Shown one piece after another: positions 49,589 through 58,273 of a DNA stretch of 64,000 nt (position 1 is its first letter; every line of letters begins with the position of its first letter). Both the position numbers and the translations under genes were made by a program. The DNA comes from Micromonospora violae. GTDB taxonomy: Bacteria > Actinomycetota > Actinomycetes > Mycobacteriales > Micromonosporaceae. The stretch is taken from contig NZ_SHKK01000001.1 of assembly GCF_004217135.1 (NCBI RefSeq), positions 558,001 through 622,000 of the forward strand. The letters are read 5' to 3'. The notes under the pieces are model-generated. The model was given only the letters and a program-made list of their open reading frames with translations, was not told the origin of the DNA and did not search any database.

Positions 49589-50254
49589 TCAGCGCAGCGG
49601 ATCGGAGCGCAGGTAGGTGAGGACCGCGAGCACCCGCCGGTTGGTGTCGTCGCTGGGTGGCAGGTCGAGCTTCAGCAGGATGTTGCCGACGTGCTTGCCG
49701 ACCGCCGCCTCGCTGACGTGCAGCCGACCGGCGATCGACGCGTTGGATCGTCCCTCGGCGAGCAGCGCCAACACCTCGCGTTCCCGGCCGGACAGCGCGG
49801 AGAGTGGGTCGCGGGGGCGGTGCAGCAGTTGCCGGACCACGTCCGGGTCGATGGCGGTGCCGCCGGCCTCGACCCGGCGCAGGGTGTCGACGAACTCGGT
49901 GACCTCGGCGACCCGATCCTTGAGCAGGTAACCCACCCGTTGACCGTCGCCGCTGTCCAGCAGCGCCGCCGCGTACCCGGTCTGCACGTACTGGCTGAGC
50001 ACCACGACCGGGAGGTGGGGTCGCTCGGCACGCAGCGCGACGGCCGCGCGCAGCCCGTCGTCGCGGCGGCCCGGCGGCATCCGGATGTCGGTCAGCACCA
50101 GGTCCGGTTGGTGTTCGCGGGCCGCCCGCAGCAGGTCCGGCGCCGTGCCGACGGCCGCGCACACCGTGAAGTCGAAGCGGGTCAGCAGCGCGACCAGGCC
50201 CTCTCGCAGCAGCACCTCGTCCTCGGCGAGCACCACCCGGGTCACCGACGACAT
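49589..50254 (-). CDS. NarL/LuxR-type response regulator
   Basis: A 221-residue regulator. The receiver domain has the acidic pair in 'VVLAEDEVLLREGL', the phosphoacceptor Asp in LVLTDIRMPP and the Lys in GYLLKDRV. The C-terminal LuxR helix-turn-helix is 'LSGREREVLALLAEGRSNAS' and 'IAGRLHVSEAAVGKHVGNIL'. ATG 50254 overlaps the end of the histidine-kinase gene by 13 bp, so the two form one unit. The target genes are unknown; neighbouring genes are candidates. Confidence 0.93.
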   Translation of the reverse strand: MSSVTRVVLAEDEVLLREGLVALLTRFDFTVCAAVGTAPDLLRAAREHQPDLVLTDIRMPPGRRDDGLRAAVALRAERPHLPVVVLSQYVQTGYAAALLDSGDGQRVGYLLKDRVAEVTEFVDTLRRVEAGGTAIDPDVVRQLLHRPRDPLSALSGREREVLALLAEGRSNASIAGRLHVSEAAVGKHVGNILLKLDLPPSDDTNRRVLAVLTYLRSDPLR

Positions 50255-51534
50255 GGCAGCTCCACCCGGACCACTGTAGGACCGCCGGGCGGGCTGGACA
50301 GCAACAGCCGCCCGTCCACCGCGGCGACCCGGTCGGCGAGCCCGGTCAGGCCGGTGCCCCGGGCCGGGTCGGCCCCGCCCCGGCCGTCGTCGGTCACCTC
50401 GACGACGAGGTCACCGCCGGCCCGGGTGAGGCGTACGGCGGCGCGGGTCGCCTGGGCATGCCGGGCGACGTTGCCCAGGGCCTCGGACACCACGAAGTAG
50501 GCGGTGGTCTCGACGATCTCCGGCAGCTCGTCGCGCAGGTCGGCGGAGACGTCGACCGGGACGGTGGCGGCGTCGGCCAGCTCGCGGACCGCACCGGCCA
50601 GGCCGAGGTCGGTGAGGCTCTGCGGGCGGATGCCGTGCACCAACTGCCGCAACATCGCCATCAGGCCCCGCGCCTGGTCGTGCGCCACAGCGAGCGGGCG
50701 GGCGGCCGGGGAGTCCTCGGGTACGTCCAGCCGGGCCAGCCCCAGCTGGAGGGTGAGGCTGGTCAGCCGGGGTTGTGCGCCGTCGTGCAGGTCGCGTTCG
50801 ATGCGGCGGCGTTCGGCCTCGTACGCGCCGACCAGCCGGGTGCGGGAGCGGGCGACCTCGCGCAGCGCCGCCGCGTCCACCGGGCGGGCCAGCACCCACC
50901 GGACCACGGCTGCCTGGAGCGCGGCGAGCAGACCGGCGGCGTACCAGAGCGCCGGGATCAGCAACACACCCACGATCGCGTACGGAATAGCTTCGCCGGT
51001 GCTGTCGATCGGACGCCAGATCACCACTGGCTGGTTGGCGTCCCCGGCCAGCAACGGGCTGGAGATCATCCCGAGGTCGAGCAGCACCAGCACCAGGAAC
51101 ACCCAGTAGGCGACCGGCGCGAACCCGCCCAACCAGAACAGGTACGCCACCTCCCGCCAGGTCGCGGCGCTGCGGTAGCGGGCGACCAGGCCGGGCCACG
51201 GCGACGAGGCCAGCGGACGACCGTCGACCAGCCCGACCCGCCACCGCTCGACGGCGGCCACCGGAAAGCTCACGATCGGGGCCAACGCCAGCAGGGTGAG
51301 GCTGCCCATCGCCAGGAACAGCAGTAGCGCGATGCTCGGCGGTCGGCCGTGCAGCCGCAGCCCGTTGACGGCGGCCAGCAGGGGTGCGCCGATGACGAGC
51401 AGCCCCACGCTGAGAATGCCGGCGATCGGCACGGTGGTCACCAGATAGGCCAGCGCTCGCCAGGGCCATGCGGAGAGCAGCCAGCGGCGGCTGCGTAGCG
51501 CCTCAGCCAGGTGTGAAGGGTGTTCCGTGGTCAT
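50242..51534 (-). CDS. Sensor histidine kinase (HisKA_3 type)
   Basis: A 430-residue kinase. The N-terminal half holds four to six membrane segments of the actinobacterial 'putative sensor' type ('YLVTTVPIAGILSVGLLVIG' and others). The phosphoacceptor His is in 'AERRRIERDLHDGAQPRL'. The ATPase domain ends with 'VEVTDDGRGGADPARGTGLT' and 'GLADRVAAVDGRLLLSSP'. ATG 51534 lies seven bases downstream of TAGCGT with no Shine-Dalgarno, so the transcript is probably leaderless. It pairs with the adjacent response regulator. No extracytoplasmic domain of size is present, so the signal is probably sensed within the membrane. Confidence 0.92.
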   Translation of the reverse strand: MTTEHPSHLAEALRSRRWLLSAWPWRALAYLVTTVPIAGILSVGLLVIGAPLLAAVNGLRLHGRPPSIALLLFLAMGSLTLLALAPIVSFPVAAVERWRVGLVDGRPLASSPWPGLVARYRSAATWREVAYLFWLGGFAPVAYWVFLVLVLLDLGMISSPLLAGDANQPVVIWRPIDSTGEAIPYAIVGVLLIPALWYAAGLLAALQAAVVRWVLARPVDAAALREVARSRTRLVGAYEAERRRIERDLHDGAQPRLTSLTLQLGLARLDVPEDSPAARPLAVAHDQARGLMAMLRQLVHGIRPQSLTDLGLAGAVRELADAATVPVDVSADLRDELPEIVETTAYFVVSEALGNVARHAQATRAAVRLTRAGGDLVVEVTDDGRGGADPARGTGLTGLADRVAAVDGRLLLSSPPGGPTVVRVELPCRR

Positions 51535-51541
51535 GCAGCAG

Positions 51542-51547
51542 ACGCTA
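51542..51547 (-). promoter_or_regulatory. TAGCGT -10 element for the histidine-kinase operon
   Basis: On the minus strand TAGCGT ends seven bases before ATG 51534, with no Shine-Dalgarno between, as in a leaderless promoter. Confidence 0.45.
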
Positions 51548-51671
51548 ATCGGGGGCGACCGGGTGCCCCAGCCGTCCAGATCCACTCTTCGGGGTATGCC
51601 CAGCACTACCGCCGAACGGGTGTGCGGCGCAGGCGTACGGCGTACGGCTGCGTTGGTAGGATGGCCGCACC

Positions 51672-52439
51672 ATGGCGAGTGAGCGCAAGGCGACCGCGGA
51701 CCCGGCCCGCAGCCTGGCCCTGCTCTGGCGCACCCGGGAACCGACCAGTCGCAGCGCCGGTCCGGCGCTCAGCGTCGACCGGATCGTCCGGGCCGCGATC
51801 GAGATCGCCGACTCCGAAGGGCTCGACGCGCTGACCATGCGCCGGGTCGCCGAGGCGCTGGGTGTCGGCACGATGTCGGTCTACACCTACGTGCCGGGCA
51901 AGGCCGAACTCGTCGCCGTCATGGTCGACACCGCGTACAGCGAGATGCCGCGGCCCGCCGTCGAGGGCGACTGGCGTACCCGGCTGGAGCGGATCGCCCG
52001 CGACAACCTGGCGCTCTACCAGCGGCATCCCTGGATGCTGCGGGCCGAGACGACCCGACCGGTGCTCGGCCCGCACCTGATGGCCAAGTACGACCACGAG
52101 CTCCGCGCGATCGTCGACATCGGGCTCACCGACGTCGAGGTCGACGCGGTGCTCACCCTCGTGCTGGGGCACGTGAAGACCGCCGCGCGGGCCGCCTCCG
52201 AGGTGGTCGACCTGGAACGCGAGACCGGCATGACTGACGACCAGTGGTGGCAGTCGCACGCGCCCCTGCTGGAGACGTTCATGACGGCCGGCGCCTACCC
52301 GACCGCGTCCCGGATCGGCACCGCCGCCGGCCAGCAGCACGGCGGCGCGTACGGCCCGGAGTACGCCTTCGAGTTCGGCCTGCAACGCGTCCTCGACGGG
52401 GTCGCGGTGGTGGTCGCCGAGCGCGCAGCCGACCGGTAG
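51672..52439 (+). CDS. TetR/AcrR family regulator with TetR_C-type ligand domain
   Basis: A 255-residue regulator. The helix-turn-helix is 'MRRVAEALGVGTMSVYTYVPGK', and the C-terminal domain is of the TetR_C_1 (tetracycline-repressor-like) kind, 'RHPWMLRAETTRPVLGPHLM'. An unusual ~45-residue N-terminal extension ('ARSLALLWRTREPTSRSAGP') precedes the DNA-binding domain, a pattern common in actinomycete paralogues. ATG 51672 lies nine bases after TAGGAT. It is 125 bp ahead of LtrA in the same direction and may control the downstream membrane-protein genes. The inducer is unknown. Confidence 0.88.
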   Translation: MASERKATADPARSLALLWRTREPTSRSAGPALSVDRIVRAAIEIADSEGLDALTMRRVAEALGVGTMSVYTYVPGKAELVAVMVDTAYSEMPRPAVEGDWRTRLERIARDNLALYQRHPWMLRAETTRPVLGPHLMAKYDHELRAIVDIGLTDVEVDAVLTLVLGHVKTAARAASEVVDLERETGMTDDQWWQSHAPLLETFMTAGAYPTASRIGTAAGQQHGGAYGPEYAFEFGLQRVLDGVAVVVAERAADR

Positions 52440-52564
52440 CCGGCCCGCTCAGCGGCGGCCGCCACCGCCGTCGACAGCCCCCGGCTCGACCGAACCGACC
52501 CGGGCCCGGCCCACCGGGTGGTACGACTGGGGCGGCGGCAGCTGCGGGCCGGGGAAGGATGGCG

Positions 52565-53779
52565 ATGGCGGGCGGGCTTCCGGGACGACTACTGCTGCGG
52601 CGGGAGAACCCGGGCAAGACGTCGTTCCTGGAGCTCTTCTTCGACCTGGCGTTCATCTTCGCGCTGACCCGGCTGTCCCGGGCACTGCTCGACGACCTCA
52701 GCCTCACCGGCGGTTTCCGGGTGCTGCTGATGCTGGCGGCGCTCTGGTGGGTGTGGTTCGTGACCGCCTGGTCGGCGGACTGGTTCGACCCCCGGGCCCC
52801 GCTGATCGTCACCCTGCTGCTCTGGGTGATGTTCGGCGGCCTGCTGATGGCTGCGGCCGTACCCACCGTGTTCGACGGGCACGCCATGGTGTTCGCCGTC
52901 GCCTACGTGGCCATCCACCTGGGCCGGGCGGCGATCCTGCTCCCCGCGTTGCAGGGGCACCCGCTGCAGGTGCGCAGCCTGCGGGTGGCGGTCTGGTTCG
53001 CGATCTCCGGGGTGCTGTGGGTGGTCGGGGCGGCTGTCGCCCCGGCCCGGGAGGTGCTGTGGGCGTTGGCGCTCGTGCTGGAGTACTCCCTGGCCCGACT
53101 GCGCTGGCCGTTCCCACGGCTCGGGCGTAGCACCTGGCCGGAGCTACAGGTGAGCGGCTCGCATCTGTCCGAGAGGTACCAACAGATCTTCATCATCGCC
53201 CTGGGCGAGCTGATCCTCGTCACCGGCGTCACCTACAGCCAGTCCGGCCTGGACCGGTACAGCACCGTGGCCTTCGCCCTGGCGTTCGTGACCGTGGTGG
53301 CCCTCGCCCGGCTCTATCTGGTGCCCGCCGGTGCGCGGCTGGGTGCCCGGATCGAGGCGGAGGGCCCGCCCGGCAGCAAGCTGACGCTCCTGGCGGGCTA
53401 CCTGCATCTCGTCATGATCGTCGGCGTGCTGGGCACCTCGGTGGCGATGGAGATCGCGATCGCCGATCCGAGCGAACGCGACCCGGGGCAGTTGGTGGTG
53501 GGCGTCGTCGGCCCCGTGCTCTTCCTGACCGCCCGGATCCTGCTCGCGGCGGTTGTCGACGGCACCCTGCCCTGGGCGCGCCTGATCGGTGTGCCGGCCA
53601 TCATCCTGGGCGGGCTGGCGGCCTGGAGACTTCCGCCGGTCGGCACCAGCGCCGTCGTCGCCGGAGTGTTGCTGCTGATCGTCCTGCTCGACGCGATGCC
53701 TGGACTGCGCCGACTCGTCCGGCCGGTCGGCGGCCGCGACGCACCCGACCAGCGGCCGGGGGTACGTCCCGATGCCTGA
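52565..53779 (+). CDS. ltrA: Low temperature requirement protein A (LtrA) family membrane protein
   Basis: A 404-residue polytopic protein with about 11 membrane segments and the LtrA signature 'KTSFLELFFDLAFIFALTRL'. 'HLSERYQQIFIIALGELILV' is the other conserved stretch. The family was named from a Listeria gene needed for growth in the cold; its biochemical role is not known. ATG 52565 is chosen since a GGGGAAGG site lies six bases upstream; an ATG two codons earlier is too close to it. Its stop is overlapped by the next gene by 8 bp, so the two are translationally linked. Confidence 0.87.
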   Translation: MAGGLPGRLLLRRENPGKTSFLELFFDLAFIFALTRLSRALLDDLSLTGGFRVLLMLAALWWVWFVTAWSADWFDPRAPLIVTLLLWVMFGGLLMAAAVPTVFDGHAMVFAVAYVAIHLGRAAILLPALQGHPLQVRSLRVAVWFAISGVLWVVGAAVAPAREVLWALALVLEYSLARLRWPFPRLGRSTWPELQVSGSHLSERYQQIFIIALGELILVTGVTYSQSGLDRYSTVAFALAFVTVVALARLYLVPAGARLGARIEAEGPPGSKLTLLAGYLHLVMIVGVLGTSVAMEIAIADPSERDPGQLVVGVVGPVLFLTARILLAAVVDGTLPWARLIGVPAIILGGLAAWRLPPVGTSAVVAGVLLLIVLLDAMPGLRRLVRPVGGRDAPDQRPGVRPDA

Positions 53780-56009
53780 GGGGGAGCCGGACGACGATGA
53801 CCAGCCGCGAAGCGGCGACGGCCATCAGCCGCAGAGCGGCGACGGCCACCAGCCGCAGAGCGGCGACGGTGACCAACCGCGCAGTGACGACGTGGTGGAG
53901 TTGCGGGTGCACGGCGTGTCCGGGGCCGACCCCACGGTCATCCTCGACCGGGCGCCGGTCCGGCAGGTCGCTGGCGACGACAGTGGGGGCTTCCACCGCC
54001 CCGACCGGTCGGGCACCGACCCGGACGGGGTGACGCTGGAGGCGTACCGCTGGGGTGACCTGCCGTCGGGCACCGTGGGCCGGACCGTCTCCATGGTCTT
54101 CCTGCTGCCGTTCATGCTCAGCAACGTGGCCGTGTGGATGCGGCCCACCGGCCACCCCCGTGCCGCCTGGGTCACCATGCTGTGCCGGCTCCTCGCACTC
54201 AACCTCACCGTGCTGTACGTGGTGTCCGTCGCCGGAGTCGCCCTCGACCTGCTCGCCTGGCGGTGTCTCGGCGCGACCCGCTGCCGCGAGCCCTTCGACA
54301 CGATGACCGAGCTGCACGGCCGGCACGTCGGGCAGCGGCTGGCTGCGCTGGCGCTCCTGCCGATCGCCGCCATCGCGTTCCTCCGGCTGCTCGGCACCCG
54401 CCGGTCCCGCCCGGTCGGCAACGCTCCGTGGGCCATGGAACCACTGGTCCGGCGGCTGCGGGCGATCCACGTGGCCGCCGCGCTCGCCGTACTCGATCTC
54501 ATCCTGCTGGTGGCCCGTCGCGCCGCGGGCGCGACGGTCGGGACGACGCTGCTGCTGACACTCAGCGTGGTGGTGCTGCTGACCTGCGTCGGCCTGCTGG
54601 CCGCCCCAGGGCTGATCGACCGGGCCGCGACCGAGCGCCTGGCGGAGCGGACCGCCCGCACCACAGGTGTCGTGGCCGGCGGTCTGAGTGTGGTGACCCT
54701 GATCGTCGTCGCCCGCGACGAGCGCGACTGGCCGTCGTCGGCCACACTGCCTGGCTACGGTGAGCTAGCGGGAGGGGCCCTGCTCGGTCAGATGACCCTC
54801 CTGGTGCTGCTCAGCGCGTTGGTGCTGTGGCACCGAGGTTGGTCCGGCGGGCGGGCCACGTTGCGGCGTGGGTTGGGCGCGGCGGTCATCGCCGCGTTCG
54901 CGGTCGGCCTGGCCGGCGGGCTCTCCGCCGGCCTCGTCTACCAGACGGGGGAGTTGCTCGGCGGTTACCGTGGCGACGGCGGGCCACCGCTGCCGTACCG
55001 GTGGACGCTGCTGGCCTTCTTCCTGCACGCGGTCGCGGCGGTGCTGCTGTCCGGCGTGCTCACCCTCATGTCCCGACGGCGGCGGCGTCGGGCGGCGACG
55101 GCGATCACCCGGCTCGACTTCCCGGTCGTGCCGGCGGAGGCGTCCGGGCGCTTCCGGTTGACGATGACGACGATCGCTCGGGCGCGGTTCACCGAGTGGC
55201 TGGGCCCGCTCGCGGCCACGTACGCGGTACTCGCGGTGATCGGACTGGTCACGAGCCTGTTGGGGCGTGCTGGGCGGGATCCGGAGGAGTTGACGCGGCA
55301 GCTGTTCGGGTTGCCGGCGGGAGCCGTCGAGATGGGGCTCACCGGCAGCACCTACCTCCTTGCCGCGGTGCTCCTCACGCTCCTGTCCGGCGGTGTGTTC
55401 GCCTACCGGACCGCGTGGTTCCGCCGGCACGTCGGCATTCTGTGGGACCTGGGCACCTTCTGGCCGCGTGCCGCGCACCCGTTCGCACCCCCGAGCTACG
55501 CCGACCGTGCGGTGCCGGAGTTGGCCAACCGGATCACGCAACTGACCGAGCGACACCGCGGGGTGCTGCTCTGCGGGCACAGCCACGGGTCAGTCCTGCT
55601 CGCTCTCGCGGTGCTGCGGCTGCCTCCGCGCGTCCGCGAGCGGGTCGCGCTGCTCACCTACGGGTCACCGCTGGACCGGCTGTACGCCCGGCTCTTTCCG
55701 GCCTACCTCAACGAGGAGGTGCTGCGCGAGGTGGGCGAGCGGGTCGAGTGGCGGTGGCTCAACCTGTGGCGGGACACCGACCCGGTCGGCGGGTGGATCT
55801 TCGCCGCGCACCGGCCCGGCGACCCACCCCCGGACCCGGCCGATCCGGCGGGCCAGGTCGACCGCCGGTTGCGGGACCCACGGGACCTGCTGCCGGGGCC
55901 GGGAGAGCGGTCCGCGCCGCCGCTACGGGGGCACCATCCGGGCGAGACCGACCCCGAGTTCCGGGCGGCGGTGCGCGAACTCACCGCACGCCTGTGCGGC
56001 GCCGGCTGA
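53772..56009 (+). CDS. Large membrane protein with C-terminal lipase-like GHSHGS motif
   Basis: A 745-residue protein. The first ~45 residues are a hydrophilic tail with three 8-residue repeats of the SGDGHQPQ type (24-bp tandem repeats near 53810-53880). Then 'VVELRVHGVSGADPTVILDR' begins a region with the His typical of alpha/beta-hydrolase oxyanion loops, followed by about ten membrane segments (~105-560). The C-terminal ~180 residues contain 'GVLLCGHSHGSVLLALAVLR', a GxSxG-type nucleophile elbow (Ser near 604), as in lipases and esterases. It could be a membrane-embedded hydrolase. ATG 53772 overlaps LtrA. The family is not one I can name; similar proteins exist in actinomycetes. Confidence 0.72.
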   Translation: MPEGEPDDDDQPRSGDGHQPQSGDGHQPQSGDGDQPRSDDVVELRVHGVSGADPTVILDRAPVRQVAGDDSGGFHRPDRSGTDPDGVTLEAYRWGDLPSGTVGRTVSMVFLLPFMLSNVAVWMRPTGHPRAAWVTMLCRLLALNLTVLYVVSVAGVALDLLAWRCLGATRCREPFDTMTELHGRHVGQRLAALALLPIAAIAFLRLLGTRRSRPVGNAPWAMEPLVRRLRAIHVAAALAVLDLILLVARRAAGATVGTTLLLTLSVVVLLTCVGLLAAPGLIDRAATERLAERTARTTGVVAGGLSVVTLIVVARDERDWPSSATLPGYGELAGGALLGQMTLLVLLSALVLWHRGWSGGRATLRRGLGAAVIAAFAVGLAGGLSAGLVYQTGELLGGYRGDGGPPLPYRWTLLAFFLHAVAAVLLSGVLTLMSRRRRRRAATAITRLDFPVVPAEASGRFRLTMTTIARARFTEWLGPLAATYAVLAVIGLVTSLLGRAGRDPEELTRQLFGLPAGAVEMGLTGSTYLLAAVLLTLLSGGVFAYRTAWFRRHVGILWDLGTFWPRAAHPFAPPSYADRAVPELANRITQLTERHRGVLLCGHSHGSVLLALAVLRLPPRVRERVALLTYGSPLDRLYARLFPAYLNEEVLREVGERVEWRWLNLWRDTDPVGGWIFAAHRPGDPPPDPADPAGQVDRRLRDPRDLLPGPGERSAPPLRGHHPGETDPEFRAAVRELTARLCGAG

Positions 56010-56062
56010 GGGTGCCGGCCGCACGGCGGCTGAGGGTGCCGGCCGCACGGCGGCGACGCTGG

Positions 56063-56461
56063 TCACCGTTCCATTTCGGGAATCCGATCCGTCTCCGCCA
56101 CCGTCGCTCTGACCTTGCGGAGGGTGGCGTCGGGGGCGCGGATCGCGGCACGCCAACGGTCCAGCGTGCGAGTGAGCACCCGGACCACGAACTGCAACTG
56201 GTTGACCTGCTCGCGGAGCACACCCAGCTCGGACCGCGCGCTGAGCGCCTCGCCCTCCAACTGGGTGATCCGCGTCTGCAACGGCTGCACCAGGGTGAGG
56301 GCGGCCTCGGTGAGCGTGTCGGCGGCATCGGCTTTGAACTTCCCTCGCTGCACCACGACGGTGGCGATCGCGGCCAGGCCGGTGCCTCCGCCGAGGATAC
56401 CGAGCACGCTGAGCGCCACCTGCACCCACTGCGGCGCGGCCGGCGCGGGTCCGGTATTCAC
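56063..56461 (-). CDS. Small membrane-anchored coiled-coil protein
   Basis: A 132-residue protein with one N-terminal membrane helix (~12-36, 'VALSVLGILGGGTGLAAIATVVV') and a long heptad-rich helix (~48-105, 'ITQLEGEALSARSELGVLRE' and 'QVNQLQFVVRVLTRTLDRW'), likely a coiled coil on the cytoplasmic side. The GTG at 56461 overlaps the TGA of the upstream membrane-protein gene (GTGA), so the two are translated together. The pair resembles small accessory membrane proteins near phage lysis genes, but no phage gene is nearby. Function unknown. Confidence 0.72.
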   Translation of the reverse strand: MNTGPAPAAPQWVQVALSVLGILGGGTGLAAIATVVVQRGKFKADAADTLTEAALTLVQPLQTRITQLEGEALSARSELGVLREQVNQLQFVVRVLTRTLDRWRAAIRAPDATLRKVRATVAETDRIPEMER

Positions 56462-56907
56462 GTGACACCTGCCCGGAGTTGGTCAGCGGGGACAATGCCG
56501 CAGGCTCGGGCCAGGCGATGCAGGTCGATGGCGATCTGCGCGGCCCGCCAGAACGACCCGACCGTCACCGCCATCACGAACGACGTCGCGGCGATGGAAT
56601 TTCGCCCCGACATGACCAGTAGGGCGACCGCGTACATGCCGGTGATGGTGCCGAGCACCAGCACCGACGCGAGTTCGAGGCCGAGCCCGGTGGAGAGTCG
56701 GCCGGGCCACAGGATGCCCAGTAGGCCACCGACGCCCACCGCGATCAGGCCCAGCTCCCAGGCGAGTTGGATGGGTGCTGGCATGGACGTCTGCACGGAC
56801 GTCGGCCGGACGTCGAGGGTCATCAGCAGAATGCCGCACAGGGGTGCCGCGGCCAGGACAGCGATCTCGTACGGTTGGTGGCGGGATCGGATGCGTAGGT
56901 ACCCCAC
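56458..56907 (-). CDS. Four-helix membrane protein, partner of the coiled-coil protein
   Basis: A 149-residue protein with about four membrane segments (~15-30, ~48-65, ~75-95 and ~105-122). GTG 56907 has a good AAGGAG site. Its stop overlaps the start of the coiled-coil protein gene. No family is recognised. The two-gene unit stands on the minus strand between convergent and divergent genes, with a 361-bp gene-free stretch upstream that must contain its promoter. Confidence 0.72.
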   Translation of the reverse strand: MGYLRIRSRHQPYEIAVLAAAPLCGILLMTLDVRPTSVQTSMPAPIQLAWELGLIAVGVGGLLGILWPGRLSTGLGLELASVLVLGTITGMYAVALLVMSGRNSIAATSFVMAVTVGSFWRAAQIAIDLHRLARACGIVPADQLRAGVT

Positions 56908-57268
56908 AGCGACTCCTTGGTCAAGGACCGTCGTCCGTCACCGCCCGGTGGGCCGGTGCCGTTCGGTCGCGATCCTGGTGTGGCGGTCCGTACGGCCAAA
57001 GCCCGGTGGCGCGGCTGCGGGTGAACGATCGTTAGGCGAGGAGGTGCAGCGACTCGCCGTCGTTGGCTGCCGGTAACTGCCTGTGTATCACCAATGACCG
57101 GTTGGCGTCCACCTGGTGTAACGTCGTGTTTGCGCAGGTCAGAGCCGCCTTGACAGCTTTTTGGGTGCCCCGGGCCGGAGGCGGCCCGGCCGCACCGTCA
57201 CCCCGCGACAACGAGTGTCGGATATCTTGCCGAGGGGATCACCGTGGTGTGGTCGGGCCGCCGATCGA
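56908..57268. other. Gene-free stretch upstream of the small membrane pair
   Basis: In these 361 bp I see no supported gene, repeat or clear operator. It must contain the promoter of the leftward membrane-protein gene and the 3' region of the alpha/beta-hydrolase gene, which ends at 57269. Small open frames here lack ribosome-binding sites. Confidence 0.5.
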
Positions 57269-58147
57269 TCAACGGGCCAGCAGGGAGCGCACCGCCCGGA
57301 GCACCTCGGCCGGCGCCTCCTCGGCCATGAAGTGGCCACAGCTGACCGTCTGGTGCTCCAGGTCCGGGGCCCACGCCCGCCACACCGCCGCCGCGTCGTA
57401 GCCCAGCGCCGCGCCCCAGTCCTGCTGGAGCACGGTCACCGGCATCCGCAACTGGTTGCCGGCCGCCCGGTCGGCGCCGTCGTGGGCCACGTCGATCCCG
57501 GCCGACGCCCGATAGTCGGCGACGATGGAGGGGATCGCGGCACGGGACGCGCGCAGGTACGCGGCCCGCACGTCCGCCGGCAGGGCCTCCGGGTCCCGGG
57601 TCCAGATGTCCAGGAAATGACCGAAGAAGGCGTCCGGGCTGCCCGCGATCAACTCCTCGGGCAGACCGGGCGGCTGCGCCATCAGGTACAGGTGAAACGC
57701 GACCGCGGCGCTGGTGCCGTGCAGCACGTCCCACATGTCCAGGGTGGGCAGCACGTCGAGCAGGGCCAGTTGACTGATCGCCGCCGGGTGGTCGAGGCCG
57801 GCGCGGAACGCGACCAGCGCGCCCCGGTCGTGCCCGACCAACGCGAACCGATCGTGACCGAGCGCGCCGGCCAGCGCCACGATGTCGGCGGCCATGGTGC
57901 GCTTGGCGTACCCGGTGCCATCGGTGTCCAGGGGCTTGTCGCTGTCGCCGTAGCCACGCAGGTCGGGGCAGATGACCGTGTGGTCGGCGGCCAGGTCGGC
58001 CGCGACGTGCCGCCACATGAGGTGGGTCTGCGGAAAGCCGTGCAGCAGCACGACCGCCGGCCCGGAACCGCCCACGGCGGCGTTGAGCGTCACACCGTCG
58101 GCGACGGTGACGCGTCGGTAGTCGAATCCGGTGATCCTGGGGTCCAC
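57269..58147 (-). CDS. Alpha/beta hydrolase, haloacetate-dehalogenase/epoxide-hydrolase-like
   Basis: A 292-residue alpha/beta hydrolase. 'AVVLLHGFPQTHLMWRHVA' carries the oxyanion HG motif. The nucleophile elbow is GHDRGA with Asp instead of Ser, the form used by haloacetate dehalogenases and epoxide hydrolases, and 'CPDLRGYGDSDKP' is typical of that group. The base His is in SCGHFMAEEAP. It therefore probably cleaves carbon-halogen or epoxide bonds by an aspartyl ester intermediate. GTG 58147 has a GGAAGG site. It diverges from the AfsR-like regulator gene with a 126-bp gap. Confidence 0.88.
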   Translation of the reverse strand: MDPRITGFDYRRVTVADGVTLNAAVGGSGPAVVLLHGFPQTHLMWRHVAADLAADHTVICPDLRGYGDSDKPLDTDGTGYAKRTMAADIVALAGALGHDRFALVGHDRGALVAFRAGLDHPAAISQLALLDVLPTLDMWDVLHGTSAAVAFHLYLMAQPPGLPEELIAGSPDAFFGHFLDIWTRDPEALPADVRAAYLRASRAAIPSIVADYRASAGIDVAHDGADRAAGNQLRMPVTVLQQDWGAALGYDAAAVWRAWAPDLEHQTVSCGHFMAEEAPAEVLRAVRSLLAR

Positions 58148-58261
58148 GGGGAACCTTCCTGGTGAGCAGTGCCGGCGGGGGCGGTGGCCCGTCGCCGTCG
58201 TACCTCGTCGAGCCTGCCCAGCGGTGATCAGCAGCCGGTCAGCGTCGGATCAGTGCCGGCC

Positions 58262-58267
58262 TAGATT
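58262..58267 (+). promoter_or_regulatory. TAGATT -10 element for a leaderless transcript
   Basis: TAGATT ends six bases before ATG 58274, with no Shine-Dalgarno between. Confidence 0.5.
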
Positions 58268-58273
58268 GGTGCC

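Noticed and set aside
56063..56907. Prophage remnant suggested by holin-like small membrane proteins.
   Set aside because: No phage structural, integrase or lysis gene in the neighbourhood and no change in composition.
57063..57401. Plus-strand frame between the small membrane pair and the hydrolase gene.
   Set aside because: No ribosome-binding site, and it overlaps the 3' end of a solid minus-strand gene.
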